A stretch of DNA of 64,000 bases from Aquanectria penicillioides (lineage: Eukaryota; Ascomycota; Sordariomycetes; Hypocreales; Nectriaceae). Shown one piece after another: positions 1 through 11,513 of this stretch. Below the pieces are notes generated by a model. It was not told the DNA's origin and searched no databases. It worked only from the letters and a program-made list of their open reading frames with translations. Made by a program: the position numbers and the translations under genes. The stretch covers positions 3,782,001 to 3,846,000 of the forward strand of contig PYIU01000002.1 of NCBI GenBank assembly GCA_003415625.1, in the 5' to 3' direction. Position 1 is the stretch's first letter. Every line of letters starts with the position of its first letter.

Positions 1-420
1 TACTCTTCAGTCAAGGAATCGAGCGACTCGGTCAGCCAGTCAAGGTTCTCCATGAGGAACTCGAAGCAGTAAATGAGGCCGCCGTTTGGCCCAAGGCCAA
101 CCTCCTCCATGGCATCTTTGAGAGAGATGAGCTCCTTGATGTCGAGGTCGGGCTGGTGCTCGAACGACTCGGCGGCGGGGTCGAGGTTGACATAGAAGGC
201 GGAGCGGCGGTTAAGCTGCAGGTGGGTGATGAGGGCGGCGCAAAAGGTAGACTACGGGAGAGAGTGGCAAGGGCACCAGGTTAGCAGACTAGCACGCAAT
301 CGAGAAGGGATATCATGAATGGAGATTGCGAGGGGATGACGACATGTGAATGCGTGATTGGGATATACATACTTTGCCGGCACCCGCAGGGCCCATGACC
401 ATGGCACCAAACTTGCTCAT
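1..420 (-). CDS. GPN3: GPN-loop GTPase 3, N-terminal part (cut by window edge)
   Basis: Two exons on the minus strand: 420-373 (16 codons) and 251-1, continuing past the left edge. The intron 372-252 has a GTATGT donor and a TAG acceptor. The protein starts MSKFGAMVMGPAGAGKST, a Walker A loop split by the intron just after GK. It continues with VNLDPAAE and the family-defining GPN motif in GLGPNGGLIYCFEF. GPN3-family proteins act with GPN1 in assembly and nuclear import of RNA polymerase II. The ATG at 420 puts the P-loop at the extreme N-terminus, as is usual in the family. The spacing to the GPN loop and the motif CFEFLMENLDWL fit GPN3 better than GPN1 or GPN2. Only about 100 residues are visible, so the C-terminal half cannot be judged. 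Confidence 0.9.
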
Positions 421-2894
421 GCTGACGGCACCGTAGCGGATGTGTGCGAAGGTTTATGGTTTTTGGGAGAAGAAGAAAAAAAGTGGTTGGTGGTGGTGGG
501 GGGTTTGAATGCCGAGCGAAACGGATCGCTAAGCAAAGGTCTGTGAGGGAAGAAAAAAAAAAGTGGTGACCGGGGAAAGCGGGCAAGGTGAGAGCTCGGT
601 GAGCGGGGAGGCCTGTTCCACTTGGTGCGCAAGGCAGCTCAAGCTCAAGTGGGCTGGGAGCCTGGGACAGGCACAAGTGCAGGCACGGACCGGGCAAGGA
701 CAGGAACAGACAGGAACGGGTAGAAGGCGGTAGAATGTGGCAGACGGACCCTGGAATGGGCGTCAAGGTAAGATAGGCCGGAGGCCGGAGGTGCGACAGG
801 ACGCGGGTGACGAGGCACGAGGGAGGATGAGGAAGAGGTGACGCGAGAGAGCGCTCGAAAGCGTGACCCGAGGAACGGAGCTCGGAGGCGGGGTAGCAAA
901 GGCTGGCGAGAGCTTCTGGTCCAGCGAGTTGGTTGTCAACACGGCAAAGCCTACGGGCTACTGGGCTAGTGGCACATGGGCTCTTGGGTTGGCAGAGCAG
1001 ATATCTCCCGAAGCTTCGTGCCCCGCCATGAGGCATCATGACGGCCCACGGTTCCATTGCCCCCGTGCCCGCCGTGGCTATCATTCTGTCCGCTACTAGG
1101 TAGGTACACTGGCAGCTAGTCCAGACAGAGAACACAATGCCGATTGCGCTCATGATGAGGGACTAAGAGATAGCAGATGCCACAGCTCCAAAAACAACAG
1201 ACGGCACACGCACGTGTATGGAAGGCGGTCAAGGCACTGGCTGACTCGGGGCCGTGAGAGCCTCGAAACCTCAAGCCTCGAGGCCTACTGGTCCGGCAAG
1301 TCTCCCGCCAACCAGGTGGCCCTTGCCCCCCCCTTCACGCTCGCAGAGAAATCTCTTCGAGTCTCCGTCGAGTTCTCCGGTTTTTTTTTTCTCTCTTGTA
1401 CTTGCTCCTCTTCGGCCTGGGGTTCGGACTGTAAGAAAGCCATATTCAAACTGTATCGACACATGGCTGAGGTGTCTGACGGGGGAAACATGTCTGCAAG
1501 GGTGCAGCTATGGAGAAGTCTGACCCGCAATCCTATGCCTTCCGGGAGACAATGCCTCCCTTCCGTACCTACCTACAGAAGTACGTACGTACGTACCTGG
1601 GTAAAGGGTACATTCTGGCTGTATTATCCCATTCTCCTTCTCCCATTGCTCATGGCCGTCGGACCCTTTTTTCTCAGCGTACCACTGCACATATCTACCT
1701 ACGTACTACCAAATAGTATTTTATGGTACCTACCTTGCTAGCGCTACAAGGAGGGGCAATCCATGAGCAACCGTGACACGACGGGCAACATTGTTGGGCT
1801 GGGTGGGCAGGCTAAGGCTGGCTGGTCTTGCAAGGTACATACCACTCTGCAAGACCTTGCTGGGGCAAAAAAAAAAAAAAAACGTCGATGGCGCAATTCG
1901 GTTGCAAATTTCGGCGTCCGAAAATCTTTTACCCCTCCCCCTCCATCGAACACCGGGAGGCCGAGAGGCAAAGCGTTTGCCGCCCGGCGATGGTGGAGTA
2001 CCTGGTGCCGAGGCCATCCCCAACCGTTTTCCCGGGTACTGCTTTATCTGAGTGGTCACACCAACAGCCGCCCGACGGCCGGATCTACATAGCCAGCGGC
2101 GAAAGGTTTTCTTTTCTTTCCTGGTTCGTTCCCCTTCCTCTATGCCACAGGACTAACACACCCCCGTTCCCCGGCGCAGCCCCTGCGCTGAGCCGCTGGG
2201 CCGTTATTGCTGGACTCTGCTGCGGGTTCCTACGGGGGTTGGCTCTCCCTCCCGCCTCCATGTACCGTTTCTGTTCCATCGCGAGCAAGGCTCAGGTTGA
2301 GTCAGGATCATAATCAGGATCATGACCCGGGCAAGGCCTGTCCAATAATCCCCCCCCTTTCCCAACGCAAAGGTACTATTCGTAATCCCGCGCCGCATCC
2401 CCCGAGTCGCATGGCCCGTAATTCATGTGAGGCACAGGCATCCAAGTGCAACAGCTGCTCGGTCCCCGGGCACAAACAGTACAAGTCTAAATTTCCATCC
2501 TTAGTGGGCTTTCCCCTGCACTGCTGCGAGTTCCCCCCACCACCCACCTCCCGCTTGTCTCTCAACCTACCTACGTATTCGTACATCCCCCTCCGCCTTT
2601 TCTACCCTTCACCTCCCCCGTCTTTTTTCTTCCTTGCCTCTTCACTCTTCTTTCTTCCTTTGCTCTCATCCATCATATCTCCTGTGGTACGTTTCCCTCT
2701 CCCAATCCCCTCCTCCGGCAGACATAATCTTGTCAATCGCTGTCGCTGGTTGCGCCTCATCAATTGATCCAATCTAACTCGCTTGCCCCCCAGTGACATC
2801 CCCTTTCCCGTCACCACAGCCAGATCCCTTTGTCGCCTCGGCTCTTTTTTCCCACTCACCGAGCTTTTCTCCTCCTCAATCCTCAATCCTCACA
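421..2894. promoter_or_regulatory. Divergent intergenic region between GPN3 and SAM synthetase
   Basis: About 2.5 kb with no credible gene; the short ORFs here lack conserved motifs and overlap one another on both strands. It holds an A16 run at 1867-1882, a (TACG)n-like stretch near 1580-1597, several TAGGTA/TACCTA strings (about 1097, 1565, 1697, 1725, 2567), and a strongly CT-rich zone from about 2580 to 2890 directly before the SAM synthetase start. CT-rich leaders are common at highly expressed filamentous-fungal genes, so the right part is probably the core promoter and 5' leader of that gene. Confidence 0.5.
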
Positions 2895-4340
2895 ATGTCT
2901 GCTGTCAACGGCACCAACGGCACCAACGGCGTCCACGCCGACCCCGCCAGCTGGAAGCACTACAACGAGGGAACCTTCCTGTTCACCGTAGGTTTTTTTG
3001 TTTTTCTCCCACCCATTGAATTTCACCCCACCAACCCCGCTGCTACCCTCACTCATGATGGGAGCTTAACCGCGGCCACGTTCGCTCCCGCGCGCGAGAA
3101 AAAAAAAACCCCGCCGCTAACCGTCTTTTCCAGTCCGAGTCCGTCGGTGAGGGTCACCCCGACAAGATCGCTGATCAGGTTTCGGATGCCATCCTCGATG
3201 CCTGTCTCGCTGAGGACCCCCTCTCCAAGGTCGCTTGCGAGACTGCCACCAAGACCGGTATGATCATGGTCTTCGGTGAGATCACCACCAAGGCCAACTC
3301 GACTACCAGAAGGTCGTCCGTGAGGCCATCAAGGACATCGGTTACGATGACTCCGCCAAGGGCTTCGATTACAAGACCTGCAACCTGCTCGTCGCCATTG
3401 AGCAGCAGTCCCCGATATCGCTCAGGGTCTTCACTACGATGAGGCCCTCGAGAAGCTCGGCGCCGGTGACCAGGGTATCATGTTTGGTTATGCCACCGAC
3501 GAGACCCCCGAGCTCTTCCCCCTCACCCTCCTCTTCGCCCACAAGCTCAACGCTGCCATGTCCGCTGCCCGCCGCGACGGCTCCCTCCCCTGGCTTCGAC
3601 CCGACACCAAGACCCAGGTCACCATTGAGTACCGCCACGACAACGGTGCCGTTGTTCCCCAGCGTGTTGACACCGTCGTCATCTCCGCCCAGCACTCCCC
3701 GATATCTCCACTGAGGAGCTCCGCAAGGAGATCAAGGAGAAGATCATCAAGAAGGTCATTCCCGAGAAGTACCTTGACGACAAGACCATCTACCACGTGA
3801 GTTTTGCCCCCCCCCCCCCCCAAGCCCACCAAGCTGGCCAATTTCAAGAAGAGTCCTGGACTAACATCCCATGCCTTTAGATTCAACCCTCTGGCCTCTT
3901 CATCATTGGTGGTCCCCAGGGTGATGCCGGTCTGACCGGCGCAAGATCATTGTCGACACCTACGGTGGCTGGGGCGCCCACGGTGGTGGTGCCTTCTCCG
4001 GCAAGGATTTCTCCAAGGTCGACCGATCTGCTGCTTACGTCGGCCGATGGATCGCCAAGTCCCTGGTTGCCGCTGGCCTTTGCCGACGTGCCCTCGTCCA
4101 GCTCTCCTACGCCATTGGTGTCGCTGAGCCCCTCTCCATCTACGTCGACTCTTACGGCACCTCGAGAAGACCTCTGAGGAGCTCGTTGCCATCATCCGCA
4201 ACAACTTCGACCTCCGACCTGGTGTCATCGTCCGTGAGCTGGACCTCACCAAGCCCATCTACCTCCAGACCGCCAAGAACGGTCACTTCGGTACCAACCA
4301 GAGCTTCACCTGGGAGCAGCCCAAGCAGCTCAAGTTCTAA
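2895..4340 (+). CDS. SAM1: S-adenosylmethionine synthetase, read with five single-base deletions
   Basis: Makes S-adenosylmethionine from methionine and ATP in the cytosol. Exons: 2895-2987, 3134-3796, 3881-4340; introns have GTAGGT..CAG and GTGAGT..TTAG ends, with CTAAC before the second acceptor. Family motifs are clear: [52 protein letters not shown], and the end WEQPKQLKF. The frame breaks five times by one missing base: at 3297/3298, within 3410-3413, within 3697-3700, near 3937-3941 and near 4162-4164. Adding one base at each makes exon 2 exactly 222 codons and exon 3 exactly 154, giving a 406-residue protein, normal for fungal enzymes. Between the breaks the protein is perfectly family-like, so sequence error is likelier than a pseudogene. 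Intron 2 contains a C15 run (3807-3821). Confidence 0.93.
3807..3821. repeat. C15 homopolymer in SAM synthetase intron 2
   Basis: Fifteen consecutive C residues begin ten bases after the splice donor. Its true length is uncertain, because this gene also shows apparent loss of C from shorter C runs. Confidence 0.95.
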
Positions 4341-7300
4341 ATTAACTCCATCATGTTTCACTGGAGTAGGAAGAGAGCATTCAACAGCTCTCTGCAACAT
4401 TTAAACCTAGATGTTTAATAGTCTTTTTCATCAGGCAAATTTCAGGCGGCGTACGGTTCTCAACGAAACCATTGTATCTCCCACCGGAAAGGGAGGGGCG
4501 GTTTCCGGCATCTGATTTTTTTCATTTATTCCACATGGCGGGAAATTTTCATGATTATACCAGGCAACGGAGTGGGGCGTCTTTCAACAAAGACAAAATA
4601 GGGCAAACCTGCATTTGTGAGGCGAAGCAAAAAGGTCAAAGATTTGCATTATGACGATACCCTTATGAAGGGGATATAAAAAGAGAGACGAGACGAACGC
4701 ATGCATGATCTGGCGTTTACAGGGGAAACAAAAGAACTTCAACATCTTTTCTTTCCTGGTTCTCTAGCCGAGCTAATGCAGTCAGCGGGGCAGAGATGAT
4801 GGACAATGGACCGGTTATGGATGACAATTTCCTCCTGATCGCGACAGATAGAGAAGGTATTAGCTAGGGGCTGCAATAGACACGCCCCGTCGCTGCGATT
4901 GTACACGGCAGCTAGAACCAAGGAAGAAACCAACTTTTGGGAAACATTTTGATCTCGGGCCCTCATGACTGTGACTGCTGGTGTGATGGTGGTAGCTATA
5001 GTTGTGTTCTTTTCTGTTTGTAATAACAGCGCTCACTATATTCTCAGGTCCGATGACAGGAATGCTGTCCATCAGGGTGGTTACTCCTTCGATGAGCAAG
5101 ACCTTCGCGAGGCCCGGCCTCCCCGAATACGCCAAAGTACTCGACCGTTGCTCCCGTCTCTTAACTTTTAGGCTAAGTCAAACGTTACTCTGGTGGAGGT
5201 AAAGCATTACAAAAAGGGTTTCTTCCATTCGGTTCTAGGAGAGCTTCTTTCTAGCTTTACTCTAGAGACTGTCCAGGCAGGAGGAGGGTGCTGCTGACCA
5301 CGGCCATGACTCATCTTCTGGAGCGTAACCAGCATCGACGTCTTCGCTCCCAACAACCAATCGCAATTATAACATTTGCGCGGCAAGGGAAACATTGTAT
5401 CGTCAATTATGGGGTGGGTGGCGAGTCACACGAACCGTGGATACGATACGGTACAGACCAGTGCAACGTGGGAGAGGGATGGAACCGAATTCCAGGGGTT
5501 GAGAAGACGCTAAGTTAAACGGTCCAAGGTCAATTCGCGCTGGATTGAGTAAGGACCTGGCGAGCCCTTGAGAAGTCGATGGGACTTTGCGACTCATCGA
5601 CCGACTTCCTTCGTCGGTTGGTTCGCTGGTCTTCCAAAAGGAATTCATCCATCATACGTTATCAATGCAGGCCAAGACGTCATTGCCACTGCCCATATTG
5701 CTTACGTGGGGTGTGATGATACGGATGACATGGAACTGCCCGTGAAATCCTACACGCCGCCTCACAAACCTCGACGTGTCGATTACGAAGCGCCAAGTGA
5801 GGAAAAGCTGGCTTATGGAGGCGAGAGTATGATTACGTCATTGCTATTCATCTTTTTCCTCGCCGGTTGGCTCGATGCATTGGAATTGCAGCAAACATTC
5901 AAGATCGAAAAGACAGATGATCTGGCTTGGAAAAAGCGCACTCTAATAAACAACGGGTATGACCCTAGCGCCGCGATAGCAAATAGGTGGGGTTTTGTCG
6001 GTTATGGCCTCGTTCGAACGGGGGCTGGGCCTACGCCAGTTGGCATGTTTTCTTCGGACATGAGGTTTCACTGTGAGGCTTGAAGTCTTTTTTTTTTCTT
6101 CTTTTTTTTTTTTAGTCTAGGGTTGGATGCAAGTCGGGTCCGTTACCCCATCCTCTGCCCCAGGCGAAGCAACTAGGTGCACATCTAGATTTGAGTTTTG
6201 GAGGTTCCCAAATCGGATAAGCATACGAGATCATCACAACCGCCAAGCGCATCGTCACCGATCTTCTTTCCGGCTGACGACAAAAGCCTTCGTATCCTGA
6301 CCAGTCCCAATGTTCACGGAGATGTGAATGACTGATCCTATGGCGTTTGAATATATTCATTCCAGGCCATTTCGAGACAAAGAGGCCTATGCGCCACCCT
6401 TTTTATAGACACTCAATCACTTACCCCCATCAAACAAACTCTTCACGCCTCATAGCATGAATCAATTCGACGAGTGTGGCAACCTTCTCCTGACTTCTCC
6501 AGGCTAGCCGTGAATGGGCCCAAGGCAAATGAATTCAGCCCAATGACACTCTCCCAATAAGAGCAACGAGGTGGTTCCCGCTGGACAATGGGCCCAGGCC
6601 CGTCAGGAGAACCGTGTCACCGGGACGCAGGCCCTTCATCCACGCGGACGGGGCAACATGTGCCGCGGCCCTCCGGCCATAGATTATACCCTTCGCGATA
6701 GCGCCACACACATCTAGTGAGTCGTCTGCCTTTGTATACACATGGCTGTTTGATGGAACCAATGCTATCTCCGAATAGATGGAGGTTAGGAAAAAGGGAA
6801 GGGGGGCTGCAAGGGTGCTGGGCTGAAACTTGTCAACACCACAAACTAGATCGAGCAGCAACATAGTGCAGCCACCACACCACCGCCTTGGAAACTAAAC
6901 CGGCCGTGGAGATGGCTGCTATCGAGGCGTCAACTGACGAGAAACGGGGCCAACTATCCTTCGCTCTCGCGAAAATCTTGGCCGGGGACGCTTCAGCGAG
7001 TACCCGAGGGAATGGTCTGGCGCTCCTCGGTCCGCTCTAGACCGTCGTCAAGCCCGCCGGGCGCCGCGGCCGCTCCCCCATGCATGAGATTTGAGTTGGG
7101 AAGAAACGGAGTGAAGGCGTTGTCAGTAGCCTATCTGCCTCGCCAAATCATACGATGCCCTCCTCGAGGACGAAGGGGAAAAGAACTGACTGGGGGAAAA
7201 CTAATCTATGAGAGATTGGGCTTGCAAGCAGGGTGTTGACAAGGGGGATTCCTCTCACCCCCTTACAGAATCAAGACTTCAACAGTTTTTTTTTTTTCTC

Positions 7301-9570
7301 CTCTTTGGGCACCATTGAGCCTTTACTTTGCTATGTTTTCTCCTCGCTCGTGTGACTTGTTTCATAACATGCGTGCCAGGATCCTAGTCTGTTTGTTTCT
7401 ATTCTCTTCTCTCCGCTTTGGGTGTCTGCAACACGGCAGCCCGGCGTGTGGGTAAGAAATCAACCATGGGCCAAATCGTCAGGGAGGGCTGAATGCTTGG
7501 ATGGCGGTCACCCTTTGATTGTGCTACATTGTCTATTGAGCATTCTTGGAGATTGGGGCCCCGCTGTGGAAAGGCTTTGATGGACAGTGCCTCCACATCC
7601 ACAAGTGCGGTTGCATAAGGGGGGGGGGTGGAAGACTAGGATGAGAGAGCGTGCTGCGAGGCTTGTTTGCATGGAAACAACGCCAACAGCAAACTGGGCG
7701 TTTTTCTCCAACGATTAGCGAAGTGTAGACTGGCGATCGCCACCAATCCAACAGCATCCAACCCTAAGCCCCAACGTGACCTTGGAAAGTCTATACAAAA
7801 AAAGAATAGCACAAGGGTATGATCTTTTTCACGGGGGAATCACGTCTGGGCTGAATGACACCAAGGTTGGCACCCCCTATACTAGGCTCGTGAAACTTCT
7901 GTGCCTCCTGAGGAGACTGATCCTGTGAAGCCTAGGACATGACATTCACGAAGGACCACCATCACTGCCGGCTCTGGATCGGCATCGAAAGAACCACACC
8001 TCAACCGGCTAGTTTTCCAAAGCTAGCCTCAAGGTGAGAGTGATGGAGGGGGGGTTCGCTCCGGGAAACCCAGCAGAGTGGTAAGAAGGAAGGGGCCATC
8101 CCGAGGCGCCATGAATGCGTTGTTGGGCGGAGAGGGGAGGGGGCAAAGAGACGGAGAGGACGACTGAGATCTTTGCCTGGCTGCGGGCAAGCCTCATTCT
8201 TCCCCAGCAAGCCTCAAGAATTCTTCACATATGCAGCAGATTACATTGGCCATTGTCCTTGATGCTTCCTCTCCTTGTCTCCGCGGCGAGATGCCGGTGG
8301 CTGCTATCCTTGAGGGGGCTGTTCTTCCCCGCCTGTTGCCTATTTCTCAGGCCAAAAGAAGGGGAAGCAAGGACGACGGAGAAGAAGAAAAAGGAAAAAA
8401 AAAAAACAGAAAGAAAAACCAGAAAGAAGAACAAAACCATGGCTGCGGCAGAAAACTGTGTGGCCCGATGCGTCCAATAGTGGAGGTTGGGCTGGCGTTT
8501 TGCTTCCTATTGTCCTTGCTATTGTTGTCGACAGCCCCAGACGCCTTCGCCCCCCCACTTCCTCCCGTGCAACAGCGAGTAGTCGGCACGGACCCGCACT
8601 CGGCCGCCTATTGACGCCCACTTGCGGTATAGCGCCCGCGCCCCGGACCCGCTGCCACGGGGGGGGCGTGTTCGGTGTCCCAGACCCGCCACCGTGACAT
8701 TTGTGTCTCGCTGCCGCCGCCTCCGCTTCCTGCTGCTCTTCCTTTCACTCTCCGCTTTGGAATCCCACACTCGCTGGCTGTCTCATGGTGCGCCATGGAC
8801 TACGGCCCAGGGTGTCCGCTACAATCGAACTGAAGAATGCGGCCGTCACTGGCTTCATCCCTAGTCTTACCCCCTCTCCCCCTCCCCCGTAAGCCTTCAT
8901 TCATAGCTGCTGGGACATTGACAGCTCAAACAACCTTCGTTGCGCATGTTTGCTGCCCGCTCGCCAAGTACTCGGTACGCTGACGATAAGTCGTCATCTC
9001 GCTTGCTGTCGTGTAGATGTCTCCTACATCAGGCTTGTTTCTTCCCAAGCGCTTTGAACCGATTTGCGTCAACTACTTGGCCTCGCCTAGCTTGCAAGTA
9101 GAAAAAGGAGAAGAAAAGAAAAAAAGGTGCCCATTTTCCCAGAGCCTGTTTAGGGCACCACAGCGCTGACTCCTTTACGTTGTAACTATGCTTGCAACTT
9201 GGTCATAGTCTCCCATTCCATCTCATTCTTCATCTCGATCGTTAGCTCCTCCTCCACTGGCAGCCGCTTTCTTACGCCTCCCCTCACTCGTTCGGCCCGT
9301 TCTCTCTCCCTCTCTCGTTCTATTGTTGGTCCACCACCGCTATCGGCACCGTCAATGGGAGCCGTTGTTGACGTCTCATCGCCTCTCCCATTCATCGGAC
9401 CCGCAAATGTGACACAACCCACCTCGGAGCCTACTGACGGCAGCCGCAGTATTGTTTGATTTGATGACGGCACCGGTTTGCGTACTAGGGCCAGATGGAG
9501 TTCATTGTCTTCTTGGGGAAGCTTTTTCTTTTCTTTTCTTTTCCGGCTGTTGGTTTGTCCCATTTTCTCT

Positions 9571-9590
9571 CTCTCTCTCTCTCTCTCTGC
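9571..9590. repeat. (CT)n microsatellite
   Basis: A run of about ten CT units inside the gene-free region. Confidence 0.85.
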
Positions 9591-10000
9591 CTCCTCAGGG
9601 AACTTGACTCATCCAAGCCTTCCCTTCGTCTCGAAAGGGATTTTGTCTTCTGATCTGAGATGCGGAGCTTAGCACGGGTCCAATCTGAGGAGGGCGTGTG
9701 TCCAGAGTAGCGGACGGTGTGCCTGAGGAGGGGGGGGGGGACAATACGCACTCCCGCAGCCGCCGGTTTGCATCAATAGACGGCCACCGGAGCCACAAGC
9801 ACACATACACAGATGCACGCACACCCCTGGGACCCGAGTTGGCTTTTGCTCCCATCCCTGGTCCATCTCTGGCCCTTCTCGTCTAGAGCTCCCAAGGCCA
9901 TGCCGCCCCGGAGCCTCATCCTGCCCCACGGAGACGGAAATGAATGGCGTGGACACATGGCCCATGGGGTCCAGCATTGGCCAGCTGTAACTGTAACCGT

Positions 10001-10024
10001 AAAAAAAAAAAAAAAAAAAAAAAA
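10001..10024. repeat. A24 homopolymer
   Basis: Twenty-four consecutive A residues. There is no coding context or target-site duplication to suggest a retroposed poly(A) tail. Confidence 0.95.
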
Positions 10025-10865
10025 GGCGCTGCCGCTGTTGTGGAGGGGGCGTGTTCCTCCGCCGCCCTGCTCATTGTCTGTCTGTCTCGGCCGGGCATCG
10101 ACCTCGCTCTCGCTGCTCTACTATCACGGTTGGGACGCGTGCTTGATCAATTGACGGAGCTTGTAGTCCAAACGCCGACTCAAGTGCCTCTGTCGGAAAT
10201 GATGGCTGCGAGTCTCTCGGGGATATGCAGGTCATGGCGCCATGTTGCAGATAGACGCACACACACACACACGCGCACTTAGGAGCGAGCGAGTCCGGTA
10301 GGTATTCACGCACGTTTACATTCTTTTCTTCTTTCCCTTCTCCCTAAGTCGTGAATGGATGAGACCCTGCAAGAAAGAAAGAAGAAGAAAAAAAAGGCGC
10401 GGTTCAGTGTATCAATGTATTGTCGGCTCTCCACAACAGTACTTACTCTTCACTCCCTCCCTGCCCTTGCTACATTCACCTGTCTATAACTACCCTTACC
10501 ACCCGCCCACCGTGCATCTTCGTCTCTTCATCCCCAGATCTCTCTTCTACAGTAGTTCCATTCACATCTATCCACCTTCCTCCACGTTCAAGCCGCAAAG
10601 TTGCCTTTGGTGGCGCAAAGCTCTCGACTACGTACCTACCCGTCTGTCCTTACCTATTGTGTCGGCACCTCCACTCCTTTTGCCTTCATACTCTTGCAAA
10701 GGTTGACTTTGGGAAATCTCTATATATTCCACGTTTTCTTCTTTCCTTGACAGGCAATCTCATACCGCTCATCTCCTCATCACTTGCGTGGATCACCATC
10801 TTGGAAGCCAGCTCTTTCCACACATTATACTGCTCTTCTCCTTAAACCATCACTCTCAAAGCAAA

Positions 10866-11513
10866 ATGGCGACCCCCAACATGCCTCCTCGCAACCCTCG
10901 ATCTGCGATTCCCAAGGACAACAACCCTCGCCGTACTGCTGCCTCTCCTCCTCCTGCTTACACCCCAAGGAGGCACCCCAATCTCGCTGCCCTGGCAGCT
11001 CGAACCATCCAAGCTCGTCCAGTAATGCCCAACATGCCCAACATGCCCAACATGCCCCAAGTCCTTCATCAAAGTCAACCTCTCTACACCACCCTCCTTG
11101 ACTCGGCGGATGACGAGGAAGACGACTCCCCCGAAAGCTCTCCCATTAGCCTACGCATCAACACCTCCATCAACGTCAACCGCAGCAACAACATCGTGTG
11201 CTTGGCCGCGAGCCCAGCCGAGCACGCCAACGCCATTGCTCAGGCTGTCGTCAAGGCACTGAACGAAGGCAGCTCTGGCCAGTGCGGCATCCCCATGATC
11301 GACGAAAATGGAGCTCCGCGACCGTTGCGGATCGAGGTCGATGCTGGCATGGTCATTGAGGGTTCAAACAACATCGTCGGCAACAGGGAGCTGGTCAACA
11401 ACGTGCTCCAGCTCCGCAGCGGAGCCGTGTCCGCTCGTCGACCTCGAGAGGATGATGATGCGGATCAGGATGGCCAGGAGATGCAGTCCGCTAAGCGCCG
11501 ACGATCAAGCTAG
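10866..11513 (+). CDS. Unrecognised nuclear-type protein with duplicated SNNIV motif
   Basis: Single exon, 215 residues. The ATG at 10866 (context CAAAATGG) follows a long CT-rich leader; the frame is open upstream but without a better start. Residues 1-75 are Pro/Arg-rich and disordered, with PPPAY (a PY-type WW-domain ligand) and a four-fold N/V-M-P repeat. An acidic Ser patch follows. Residues about 96-175 look folded: a strand-like segment with SNNIV at 107-111, a predicted helix (SPAEHANAIAQAVVKALNEG), then a second strand-like segment with SNNIV at 167-171. The tail is acidic and ends KRRRSS, a likely nuclear localisation signal. I do not recognise the family and give no function. Sense codon use and the clean single frame support a real gene. 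Confidence 0.75.
   Translation: MATPNMPPRNPRSAIPKDNNPRRTAASPPPAYTPRRHPNLAALAARTIQARPVMPNMPNMPNMPQVLHQSQPLYTTLLDSADDEEDDSPESSPISLRINTSINVNRSNNIVCLAASPAEHANAIAQAVVKALNEGSSGQCGIPMIDENGAPRPLRIEVDAGMVIEGSNNIVGNRELVNNVLQLRSGAVSARRPREDDDADQDGQEMQSAKRRRSS

Larger units (their letters stand above)
4341..10865. other. 6.5 kb stretch without a recognisable gene
   Basis: No ORF here shows a known domain or a sensible multi-exon structure. The longest plus-strand frame (5568-6083) opens with TTG rather than ATG. A minus-strand ATG ORF of 109 codons (6864-6535) is the best small candidate but has no solid homology that I recognise. The region contains A24 (10001-10024), (CT)n near 9571-9590, (AC)n near 10258-10272, C/G runs, and from about 10430 to 10860 a CT-rich zone that is probably the promoter and leader of the gene at 10866. 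Confidence 0.5.

Noticed and set aside
281..1153. 290-codon minus-strand frame overlapping the GPN3 first exon
   Set aside because: It is out of frame with the GPN3 exon it overlaps, low in complexity, and opens with a non-ATG codon.
2895..4340. RIP mutation as the cause of the SAM synthetase damage
   Set aside because: RIP makes C-to-T and G-to-A changes in repeats; the defects here are single-base losses with otherwise intact codons.
5568..6083. 171-codon plus-strand open frame
   Set aside because: It opens with TTG; the first ATG is far inside, there is no recognisable motif, and no splice structure links it to a better start.
10001..10024. Poly(A) as the tail of a retroposed element
   Set aside because: No target-site duplication and no reverse-transcriptase or element body is seen next to it.
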